In this document: piece by piece, positions 33,780-43,507 of the stretch
How the letters are laid out: each line of letters starts with the position of its first letter
How positions within the stretch are numbered: position 1 is the first letter of the stretch
DNA from: Cephalotrichum gorgonifer
Lineage: Eukaryota > Ascomycota > Sordariomycetes > Microascales > Microascaceae
Assembly (NCBI GenBank): GCA_900312665.1
Contig: ONZQ02000005.1
Coordinates: 2,211,077-2,275,076 of the forward strand
Length of the DNA: 64,000 bases
Direction of reading: 5' to 3'
Program-made: the position numbers and the translations under genes
The notes under the pieces: generated by a model
Databases searched by the model: none
What the model was told of the DNA's origin: nothing
The model's input: the letters and a program-made list of their open reading frames with translations, nothing else

Positions 33780-34735
33780 ATGTCTTCCGTTCGAAGCGTC
33801 GAGTTCCAGACTTATGATGGTCTCAAACTCAAGGGCACACTGTATGGTGCCGGCGAGAAGAAGAAGCCTTGCATTATCATGACTGCCGGTGTAAGTGGCG
33901 ATCATAGCTTCATGAGGTGCCAGGCTAAAGGTGGAAATTGCAGTTCGGAGGCGAAAAGGAGCACTTCCTCCCTGACTTTGCTGCCCGCTTCCAGGCCGCC
34001 GGATATGCCGTGCTTGCATACGACAACCGCAACATCGGCGAAAGCGATGGCTCGCCCCGCGACGAGGTCGATCCTGAGATGCAGATGCGAGACTACTTCG
34101 ACGCATTCAACTACGCCGCCAAGCTGCCCGAGGTCGACCCGTCCAAGATCGTATACTGGGGCTCGAGCATGTCGGGAGGAAACGTTCTCAAGGCCGCTGC
34201 CCTGAACAAGAACATCGCCGCTATCATTGCCCAGGTCCCCTTCGTGTCGGGCGAGTGGGTTTCACGCACGAAGGCACAGGCCCCCGCCGGCCTGGTACTG
34301 GAACGGGGGCACGCTGTTGCCAGCGGAGGGCCGACAATGGTCCCGAGCCTGCCCACGACAACGGACGAGATCGTACAAGGCACTTCGAAAGCCATTTTGG
34401 CCGATCCGGCCGCCGTCCCATTCATTGATGAGATGGCCCGCCGCGGGTACAAATGGAGCAGCACGTCGACGGCCCAGAGCCTGGCCAACTGTTGCCTGTT
34501 CGAGCCACTGGCGTACGTCCACCGGATCTCGCCCACCCCTTTGTTCATGGTTGTAGCGGAAAATGATAGCGTCACGGATACGCAGCTGCAGCTTGAGGCC
34601 TTCGAGAGGGCACTTCAGCCCAAGAAGTTGCGTCTCTTCAGGGGGGAGGATCACTTCAGTCTGTACTTTGGGAAGCCATTCGAGGCCAACGTGGCTGCAC
34701 AGATTGAGTTTCTGAACGAGACCTTTGGCATTTAA
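33780..34735 (+). CDS. alpha/beta hydrolase (dienelactone hydrolase/X-Pro peptidase-like fold)
   Basis: Exons 33780-33890 and 33944-34735, joined over a 53-bp intron (TAG-FGGEKEH), giving 300 residues. The nucleophile is S112 in YWGSSMSGGNV, the acid is probably the Asp in VVAENDSVTD, and the histidine is in GEDHFSLYFG. AGYAVLAYDNRNIGESDG is the oxyanion-side block seen in bacterial and fungal relatives of polyketide-pathway and DltD-like hydrolases. There is no signal peptide, so it is cytosolic. The substrate cannot be inferred. It lies between an SDR on the opposite strand and a Zn2Cys6 regulator on the same strand. Confidence 0.85.
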
Positions 34736-35108
34736 GAGTGATATATGGCTCCCGTAGCAATACAGTAACTTGGTTTGCGAGTATTTCAAACATCTACCTC
34801 CCCATTGTCACGCCATTCCATAGCACCGAGTCGTCGGGACCAGGATTAGGACTAGAGTAGTGTGGCCACTACTAGTACTATACTAGTACTAATACTGCGG
34901 GGTAAATACTGTGGCGTTGAGGTGGGCCTGGGGTGCGAAGCCACTTCGGTTAGCGTCTGTCGCCGGCAGTCCGGATCGGATCCCCGCAATGTCGCGTTCA
35001 TCGAGTCCCGGGGCTCCCGCATTTACTCAACCACTCCCTTCCTCCAGTTTGGTATCTTCATCTCTGATCTCCCAGATCTCTCTTTCGCATCCTTGCACAC
35101 CATCCATC
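34736..35108. promoter_or_regulatory. regulator promoter
   Basis: 373 bp with tandem short ACTAGTACTA words (about 34868-34892) and a CT-rich leader before the ATG at 35109. No gene is seen. Confidence 0.4.
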
Positions 35109-37791
35109 ATGAGCGCCATTGCGGGCTTCGGCGCAGGCGGTGACGCAAGCCGCAAGCGAGCCCTGAAGGCATGTCTTGCCTGTCGCTCGCGCAAGGTCCG
35201 ATGCGATGTATCCAAGGTTGAGCAGCCATGCACGAATTGCCGACTTCAGACCAAGAACTGTCTCGTTGTCGGCAGAGCCTCTAGACTGTCAGTCACCCTT
35301 TTCAGTGCTCTAAGAGCTTTCTGCGACGACCCACTGCTGATCGTCATGCCACAGAGCCAAGGAGGAGAGACGCCAGGGCCGCCGTGCATCGTCGACATCA
35401 ATGCCCGCTGTGGCTGATCAGCGGTCACTGTTCGAATCAAATCTACTTCCAGGGGATGACAGTATTTCTGCGCAACCAGGGGCTAACATGCCAGCGTCCG
35501 AGGGCGTCACATTCGATGTCTCACCCAATGATCATGCTTCTCACCAGTCTTGGGAGTCGCCCATGGCATGCTTCGATCAGATGTGCGGCGACCCGAGTCT
35601 GGAGCAGACCGAAAGCAGGACTTCATCCACGGGCACCCATCGGCCTTTATCTGCCCCGAATGCCCCCACCGTCGTTACATACTCGCACTTTCGCTTCCTC
35701 ACAGCGGGCAACCTCCACAGGATCCCGCCTCAGGATGTCAACTACCTTGAGTCCCAAGGCTGCCTACATGTTCCCATGCGCCCGATGCTCGACGACTTTG
35801 TAGAGCAGTACTTCCTCCATGTCCACCCGCTGGTTCCCCTCATCGATGAAGGGGACTTTTGGGACATGTATTCTCAGACTGAGAGGAATCGTGGATCACA
35901 AGATACCATGACCCTGATTCTGTTCCAGGCCATGCTTTTCAGCAGCTGTACGGTATGCTACCCCGCCGACCAGAGAACCAGAGGAAGACACTGGTAGCTA
36001 ACCTTAATATCCTTCTAGTTCGTGCCGTTCAACACTATCAAGAGTCTAGGCTTTAGCTCTCTGCGCAAGGCCCGTGGAGAGTTCTACAGGAGGGTGAAGG
36101 TGAGTACGGTGACGAACGCAACGATTTGCGACCAGTCAAGTCCGTGTGCTCCCAGAAAAGCTGATATGTAGTTCTCCAGCTTCTTTATGACATGGACGCC
36201 GAGAATTCCCCCTTGCCACTGGCACAGACGGCCCTGTTGCTCACGGCGTGGGTTCCTCCGTCGAACATGACCCTGAATCCCTTTCAGACCTGGCTGGGCC
36301 GCGCGATACAGCACGCCAGAACTCTAAACGCGGATCACCTGGCTGAAAAAGCAGAGCCTGCCGTAATAGCCACGAAGGCTCAAAGGAGCTTACGCCGCCT
36401 CTGGTGGTGCTGCGTGGCCCTGGATCGGGTATCTCCCCTGTGTACCCGGTATAGCCCTTACATTCGTCGTCGCTCGTTCGACTTCCGAGACAGCAAGGTC
36501 CTCGGGGCATCAGACCTCAAGGATGAGATCTTCCGCTCAAGCGTCTATGACCCCGCCAGCAAACAACGTCTGCTTCGTATCTTCGAGATATACATGGACC
36601 TCATGGTCATCGTGACGGACGTCCTCGAACTCATCTCCCAAGCTAGAGAGTCTTCGGCATCTAAGCAGGGGCCAAAACGGAGCGAGAGCGTGGCTACGAT
36701 GATTCAAGAGTGTGAAACTGCCTTAGATCGTTGGTTTCGCCGTGCATCGGCGGATATCCCACCTTTCCACGGAGACGAGAAGAAGCGGAATCTACATAAG
36801 TCCGTCGATTCACACATCTGCCTCATGTACATCTACTACTAGTTCGTCTTTCCTTCTACTTGAACGCTTAGTATCGCACCAGGGAACTAACAGCTCAACA
36901 GTCACTCCATAATTGCGGTTCACCATTTCAAGATTCAGCACTGTCTCAGATGCAACCACGCTACGGCAACACGGGTCCTCGAATTGGTAATCACCCGAAA
37001 CGGGCTGGAAGATGCAATCCAGAACATCACGCAGCTTTTCGCCAGTCTGAACAAGTGGCGGCTCATCCGTTGGCTTCCAATCAGCGCGTAAGTAAACCAA
37101 GTCACTTCTTCTCCCTGTGGACGAAATTCTCACTGACGAGGATGCTTGAAGTTTGGCCTGCATGGCCATCCCATTGGCGCTGAGCGTCGTCACCGCAAGA
37201 TTGAGTGCTACCAACGCCGGGTCAGCTTTCGAGGACCCAATGCAAACCGCGACAAACCAAGACAACCTTGCCATCCTCATGGAAACGATGAAATCGTTCT
37301 TCCCTCAGTATGATGGAGTCCATCTCATCAAAGACGCCGTGAAATGCGCAGCGGACCTCGCACAGACAGCGTCTCAGTCTCACCCAAATATTCTTGCACC
37401 GGCTGCCACGACTTGGGCGGAGATTCTCACGAACGACCCGGAGTCATACTTGAAGATGGTCATGTCTATCGACCTGTCCATCAGCAAAGGGAGGCTTGCC
37501 GAAGAGGACGACTTTCCCGTGTGGCTCTTGAACAACAAGACGGGTACGGCCATGACTGAGCACAGTGCCGGGCACCCATCTGCTTCATTACAGGACAAGG
37601 AGACATGGGAAGTACAAACAGAGGCTGTATCGGTTGGCATGAGTGACTCGTTCTGGGGCTCGTCATTCGCCATGGACGGTTTGCTTGGGGACTCCTTCTG
37701 GGGCGACGATATCATCTGCGCAAGACTCCAGCCCCCTGACTCTGATGGGGTCGCGTCATTTGGCGACACTCACTTCTTGGACGATTGTTAG
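35109..37791 (+). CDS. Zn2Cys6 transcription factor with fungal_trans domain
   Basis: Six exons, 35109-35287, 35355-35952, 36019-36099, 36180-36841, 36902-37087 and 37152-37791, giving 781 residues; every junction keeps frame. The zinc cluster near residues 20-50 is ACLACRSRKVRCD, then QPCTNC, then TKNC, with a basic ASRKRALK leader and linker SRLAKEERRQGRR. The middle homology region includes VEQYFLHVHPLVPLIDEGDF, LLTAWVPPSNMTLNPFQTWL and LRRLWWCCVALDR. The C-terminal tail is acidic and rich in Ser/Trp (MSDSFWGSSFAMD), a plausible activation region. The introns at 35288 and 36842 use weaker donors (GTCAGT, GTTCGT). Neighbouring SDR and hydrolase genes suggest it may control a small detoxification or catabolic group, which is inference. 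Confidence 0.87.
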
Positions 37792-38540
37792 GATGAGGCG
37801 AACTAGGTATGACGCCAAGGCGCTCGCCGCAGCTTTGATTCCGGGTCTGGGCCGCTGGCTGAGCATGCACGATTTGCTGAGAGGCACCCAGCCCCATGAT
37901 GCTACTCCACGGGGGAACCCCTGACTCGCCCCAACCGTCTCGGCGATTCGGGGCAAAATAGGCCCCTCCTGTAATGGAGCATCATCGGATCTCTTCTTGC
38001 GCATTTACTTCATCAACTACCTACTCTGAGTAATATAGCGATGACACCCAAGTTGTGCCTGGGAAGTTTCGTTGCCCACCAAACAGAATCAATGTTAAAC
38101 CTAATCTCAACGTTTTATTCGGAGACAGGGGTGTGTTGGCATCCCAAATATACATGCATCTTTGGCGCTCTCCTTGAACAAGTCGCGGAATATTAGCGCC
38201 GGGTCGGCATGACGCCATCCCAGTTAGTGTTTCATGAAGACATCCTAAATAATGTTGACCAACAGTTTGCCGCTTGTGTAACCGGAATAAAATGATTCGG
38301 CGATCTATTCTTAGCTAGTCCCGCCTCTGCCATCCCTCAGCCGCTACATACTGAAGTTTTGGGATAAGATATATAAAGCCAGCATCGAGCCGTCTATTAT
38401 TGAAAAAAAAAACAGCCTCCGTCCCTCAGCAGATGATAAACGACCGAACAACTTCAATTTCCATTTCCTCTATTTCCCTGGCCTTACCACATCCCTACGA
38501 ACCGTCAACGAGCAGGCTGTACTCCTTGTGCGTTGCAGCC
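37792..38540. promoter_or_regulatory. intergenic and promoter of the first acidic paralog
   Basis: TATATAAA at 38370-38377 lies about 165 bp before the chosen ATG. The portion from about 38180 is alignable with 40780-40990 upstream of the second paralog (shared words such as GAATATTAGCGCCGG, AATGTTGACCAACAG and TTTGCCGCT), so the promoter was duplicated with the gene. Confidence 0.6.
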
Positions 38541-39500
38541 ATGTTGCTCGATCCCGATTCGATTCCGGAGTATGTTAATCTGACCTCCTTTGCCGTGACC
38601 GAGAAGGCCCCGAGCCACCGCAAGGATATCCCTTGCTTCTCGTCATGGGAGGGCACATCAGCGGAAGATCCGCAGCACGCCAAGGGGATTCGAGATGAGC
38701 GACCCATGTACTCTATCCAGATTTACGACACGACTCCGGACTCCAACAACCCGAAGCACGTCTGGGCTCTGGCGTTGGAACTCCATCAGGCCACCTTCGG
38801 AACGCGTATGAATTTTCGCGACCCTGAATCCGAAGACCGTCTTGACGTCTACGGTCTGCCTATGTCAACTGACACTTCTGACGATGAACGCGTGAATCGG
38901 TGTATCGCGCACCAGAAGGCAGAGATTGAGTCCCGTCATTCGACAGGACGCACTGATTTCTATATCTCTGGGACGTGCGAGCCGTCCGACTACCGCCGTT
39001 TCCTCCTTATTATCGATGGTCCTGTACCTCAATTGGATGGGGGTGAGAGCGGGGCCACGGGCGCTGACTCGGACACTGACTCGGACGCTGAAACGGACAT
39101 GGATATGGACATGGATACAGACGATGCTGACTCTCCGTTCATGGCCGTATTCTGGGACCAACCAGAAGAAGTGCACGAAGAGAATCTTGAACAATATGGC
39201 AATGGCTGGCGGGTCTCTCGCGTTTCCCCCGACAGGTTAGGAACTTACATCTTATGTGAAGTGAAGACCCAGGTCGACTGGTTTTATAACACTTATGTTT
39301 ACGACAATCTACATGAGAAGGAAGTTGCTAGGTATGCGAGGAGGTGGGTGGATGAAAGAGTGGACCCAGGTCAGGAAGGGTTGTTGGAGATGGAGCGATA
39401 TCGTTGGCCAGGCGAGAAGATGGACGAAGCGGAGGACGACCCAAACGTAGCGGGTGCGGCAGGGGGGGTGGCTGCGCTGAGGATGAACGCGGGGCCATGA
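38541..39500 (+). CDS. acidic orphan protein, paralog 1 of a tandem pair
   Basis: Intronless, 319 residues from the ATG at 38541, which aligns with the start region of the second copy; in-frame ATG 38433 is possible. Shared blocks with paralog 2 are EKAPSHRKDIPC, SIQIYDTTP, EDRLDVYGLPM, DERVNRCIAHQKAEIESR, TDFYISGT, RRFLLIIDG, DWFYNTYV and QEGLLEME; the two are roughly half identical. This copy carries an extra Asp-rich run (ADSDTDSDAETDMDMDMD) in the middle. There is no signal peptide, membrane segment or known catalytic motif. I do not recognise the family. Conserved blocks across the paralogs argue that it is a real gene under constraint. Confidence 0.7.
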   Translation: MLLDPDSIPEYVNLTSFAVTEKAPSHRKDIPCFSSWEGTSAEDPQHAKGIRDERPMYSIQIYDTTPDSNNPKHVWALALELHQATFGTRMNFRDPESEDRLDVYGLPMSTDTSDDERVNRCIAHQKAEIESRHSTGRTDFYISGTCEPSDYRRFLLIIDGPVPQLDGGESGATGADSDTDSDAETDMDMDMDTDDADSPFMAVFWDQPEEVHEENLEQYGNGWRVSRVSPDRLGTYILCEVKTQVDWFYNTYVYDNLHEKEVARYARRWVDERVDPGQEGLLEMERYRWPGEKMDEAEDDPNVAGAAGGVAALRMNAGP

Positions 39501-41156
39501 TCAAATGGATGGGGGCGATAAGGGGCCCGGGACGGGGCTGTGTCGTAACCGCCCGTGCTTCAGGCTGGATGGACGTATGATTGGGACGTATATCATGTTG
39601 ATGGGGGCGCCTTACCGAGGACTGGTGGTATTGAGTACACGAGTAAATACCCGAAACCAATACAACTGGCACGTACGAGTACTTAGAAAATACGGATGGA
39701 AATGACGCTCTCCGTGTTCACCAACCTTCCGTGTTAAGCGCCGCTCATATCTTGCGGTAAAGCTCTTTCTGCCTTGAGGTACGGTACTATTCCACACGCC
39801 GAGAGGTGAATGAGCCCTTATGATTGAACAGCCGTGGAAACTAAGCATGCAGAGTGTACTACTCAGTACGCTTGGTACGTGGGGATTTCGGGAAAGCTGG
39901 CGGAATAGCCGCCGAAAGATGTGGCGCGATTGACCGGAGGAGCTCAGCCTGGGGATACAAGTAGATCTGCGGAGTAGGGATGGGGGAGCAGGCATACAAA
40001 TGCCGCAGAGTGCCACTGGTGTTGTAGGCACCATATGGATCGCAGAAGGGGGGGGGGGGCGTTGTGGCAAAGGCAGTGACGGTGATAATATTAGCTCCCC
40101 GCCCCCAAAGCGGGACATAACCCAACACAGTGTAAAAGTACTAACCGCATATGCGGGGCCTGCCTTGGACCACCCCACGGGCCAGCCGTGAGTGGTCGGC
40201 CGTTTCTGAAACGGACCACCCACCCGGCGGCTATGCTATCGCGCCCGGCACCCATGTGGCAGTCCCAGCGGGGGTTATGTTAATCGCTGCTGCCAAAGTC
40301 GGCATATTCCAACTAGTTACCAGCCGCCATGAGCCACCATGAACGGCCGGGGTCGCATCCTTGAACCAAACTTCAGGGTCCAACACCGGCTTCAACCCCC
40401 CCCGCAATACCGGTGGGTCGATGACACCCTTGAGAATGGCCCCTTAGATTTTAATAGCCCTATTGCGGTCCAATCATGCTTCGAGAGCCGTTTGTTCGCG
40501 CCCAGCAGGAGGATCCTGGCCGCCTACAACGCCCATGCTAACATACTGACGACCAACATTCTCACGACCAACAAGCCGAAAAGTAAGCCTATCAGAGATC
40601 GATGTATTTTCGTGCCACCGTGTGGAAGTAAGGCAGTTAGATGCCATGTTATTTTAGTCACAGAATGGCAGAACAAGGGGGGGGGGATATACTGGGCTTC
40701 TCTGTAGAGGTGCACTCATAAAAGACGACGATTTGGTTTCTACTGCCGCCGTATAATATCTCGTTCTCAGCAGATGCATTCCGTCGAATATTGGTGCCGG
40801 ATCAGGGTAATGCGTGTCATGATGCCAGCCATACCAGGTAAGTACTTTCTCAAAACTCCTGACTAATGTTGGCCAATGGTTTGCCGCTCGCATAAACCGG
40901 GGCTACACCTATTTTTAACCAGTCGCGCCATGGAGAGACCTTGGATTAGTACATAATACCACAACTTCCAGGATGTGACATATAAACCAGCGGAGAACAA
41001 TCCTTACTGGATCAACAACCATCCATCCCTTCGCACGTGATAGACGACCAAGCACCTCCACTTTTCATTCTACTCCATTTTCTCCACCTATATTTACCAT
41101 TTTCCTGCGAAAAACACCATCAACAAACAACAGTCGAGTCCTTACACCTTGCAGGC
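39501..41156. repeat. intergenic part of the tandem segmental duplication
   Basis: No gene. The segment about 40087-40620 is alignable with 42570-43270 (shared words ATCCTTGAACCAAACTTC, TTGTTCGCGCCCAGCAG and GCCTATCAGA), and 40780-40990 with 38180-38390. TATAAA at 40981-40986 is the second paralog's core promoter. Two G runs (about 40049 and 40678) may be length-variable. Confidence 0.75.
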
Positions 41157-41975
41157 ATGTCGGAGGATTCAGATTCGGACCCAGGACCAAGTGTCGTCGG
41201 TATTATCCGCTTCGACGTTGTCGAGGAAGCCCCGAGCCACGATGATACTCCTTGCATCTCAGTGTGGGAGGATAAAAAGGCAGAAGATGAACGCCTTGCC
41301 AAGTGGGTGCAAGGCGGCCGGCCCAAGTACACGATCCAGATATACGACACTACCCCAAACTCGCGAGACGACCTACGACACCTCAAAACGCTGGCATTGA
41401 AGCTTCACAAGGATACCTACAAGGATCGCATGGGCAGGGGTGATCCTGACCGCGAAGACCGCCTCGATGTGTATGGCCTAGCCATGCCCGCCGGCACATC
41501 TGATGAAGATCGAGTGAAGCAGTGCATCGCCCATCAGGAGGTGGAGATCATATCCCGCAACTCGACCGGAAAATCCGATTTCTATATCTCCGGCACGTAC
41601 GATGCGCAAAGTTACCAGCGCTTCCTCGTCATTATTGATGGCGACATCAATATTCAAACGGATGCGGATCCAGACGAGTCCCCGTTCTTGGTTGTATTCT
41701 GGGGCTTCCCCGAGAAAGCACGCCAGGAGATTATGAGTATATATGACTCGCCTATTGACGACCCAGAATCCTATCGCATTTCTCCAGACGATCTGGGGTC
41801 TTTCATTTCATCAGAGATGAAGCCCCACATCGGTTGGTTTTATAATAGTTATGTTCCGGATGGGCTTCTCGAGAAAGAAATTGCTAGGTATGTACAGAGG
41901 AGGGAGGAGAATGAAAAGAATGGAAATGGGGCTACAAGCCAACAGGGACTGTTAGAGATGGAGCCAGATACGTGA
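41157..41975 (+). CDS. acidic orphan protein, paralog 2 of a tandem pair
   Basis: Intronless, 272 residues starting MSEDSDSDPGPSVVGI at 41157, about 175 bp downstream of TATAAA. It shares PSHDDTPC, TIQIYDTTP, EDRLDVYGLAM, EDRVKQCIAHQEVEIISR, SDFYISGT, QRFLVIIDG, GWFYNSYV and QQGLLEME with the first copy but lacks its Asp/Met-rich insert and C-terminal extension. No known domain, signal peptide or membrane helix is visible. The protein is charged and probably cytosolic or nuclear. Function is unknown. Confidence 0.7.
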   Translation: MSEDSDSDPGPSVVGIIRFDVVEEAPSHDDTPCISVWEDKKAEDERLAKWVQGGRPKYTIQIYDTTPNSRDDLRHLKTLALKLHKDTYKDRMGRGDPDREDRLDVYGLAMPAGTSDEDRVKQCIAHQEVEIISRNSTGKSDFYISGTYDAQSYQRFLVIIDGDINIQTDADPDESPFLVVFWGFPEKARQEIMSIYDSPIDDPESYRISPDDLGSFISSEMKPHIGWFYNSYVPDGLLEKEIARYVQRREENEKNGNGATSQQGLLEMEPDT

Positions 41976-43507
41976 TCAGATGAGTGGACAGGTGGAAGGG
42001 ATTAGGACACTCGGCTCACGTTCTAGCCGCTCAAGTTTCAGATTCGACTCCCGGAGGTTAGGAGCAGGTCTCATTGGTGGTAGACCTAATAGTCGATATC
42101 CGTACAAAGTGCCACCTGTATCTTCCGGTAAGGCCCATTGTGCGTCGGGGTATCATTCTATTTGTCCAAGGGTGGCTTAGCCATTCTTATGGACATCTAT
42201 TGAACTAGCAAGGCGAGGGGCAACACATCTGGTCCGTGCGAGTCTTTTTAGGGGCCAGAGAAGCAAGGGAGGGAGGGAAACGGCCATGGGCAGATTATAC
42301 AATAAAACAGCGGCGAATAAAGTAGACATGGATCTCAGTGAGAGGAATGGGATCAACACAACGGGGATGGGAGTCAGATAAACGCGTCAAAGACTCATGG
42401 AGTCTACGAGCTTGCGTTGCGAGTGCTGCATATATGGCAGGGGTAGGGTTGTATATAGCAGTAGCAATGACGAAGCAGGGGCACCCACCCCCACGGGCCC
42501 GCCTTAAAAAAAAAAAAAAAAAAAAACGGAATGCTCCNNNNNNNNNNNNNNNNNNNNAAAAAAAAAAAACGGAATAGCTCCCTTGATTAAACGCGAACCG
42601 CATCTGCGGGATCTGCCTTGGGTCACCCCACAGGCCGTATGTGGGGTGGCTCGTTTTGATCTGAAACAAGTCCCCCCAGGCCTGCCAGCGGCAATTTTAT
42701 CGCGCCTGGCCCATGTGGGCGGATGTCGCAGCGGGGTCGTTGCTAGCCGCTGGCAAAGTGGCATATTCTAACTCCTAACCGCCTCAGCCACCGAGCACGG
42801 CCGGGACCACATCCTTGAACCAAACTTCGAGCCAACATCGGCGCTCAATACGCCCGCCCTTGGACCAAACTTCAAGCCTAGCATCACCCCCAATACGCCC
42901 GAGTTCCCAACGTTCCATCCGCTCTAGTAGGGACCTTCAACCTGTTGGAATTTAGGGGAAATTTATCAGGATAGGGAGGAACGGATTTTTGGTGCGCTTC
43001 GGCTTCATGTTAGATACAATCCCCATGTCCCAGAACCAGCAGACCCGCTACATACATTCTTACATCCCGCGCGACCAGGTTTCCTCGCCGGTCGAAAGCC
43101 ATCCTGAGAGTAGTATGGTAGCCTCTAAGCGCGCCTTTCTTGGCCAATTGAAACTCAAGAATGGCTTGTTCGCGCCCAGCAGTAGGATCCTGGTAGCCTC
43201 ACACGCATGGAGACGATCCCCAGGGCCAACAACAGGAAGGGAAGCCTATCAGATCTTAGGCTATTCTTGTCGCGCTCTATGGGAGAGAGCAAGGCAGAAA
43301 TCCCCGAAGGCTAACTGTAGTATTGATAGTATTGTTGGGCGCGCATTACCATAGCCGCGCTCCGCTTGTACATCAGAGAGCACCCAGCACGGTCTTTCGT
43401 AGAGACGAACATATAAGACTGCGAGTCTGTCCTTGATATCTCCGCAAAAGGGATCATGCGAACCATGACCTTCACCCTTTAAAAATACCTTGACCACTGT
43501 ATCCACG
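41976..43507. repeat. right copy of the duplicated flank, with assembly gap
   Basis: No gene. From about 42570 to 43270 the sequence matches 40087-40620 imperfectly. It contains the 20-N gap at 42538-42557. The last part (about 43360-43507) is the promoter of the large secreted protein. Confidence 0.6.
42538..42557. other. assembly gap of 20 N between poly(A) runs
   Basis: Twenty Ns with 21 adenines and CGGAATGCTCC before them, and 12 adenines and CGGAATAGCTCC after. The near-duplicate sequence on both sides suggests that the gap marks a collapsed or misjoined homopolymer rather than a real missing segment. Confidence 0.9.

Noticed and set aside
42295..42669. Open frame running through the N gap
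   Set aside because: It depends on translating Ns and poly(A) as poly-Phe; no real coding evidence.
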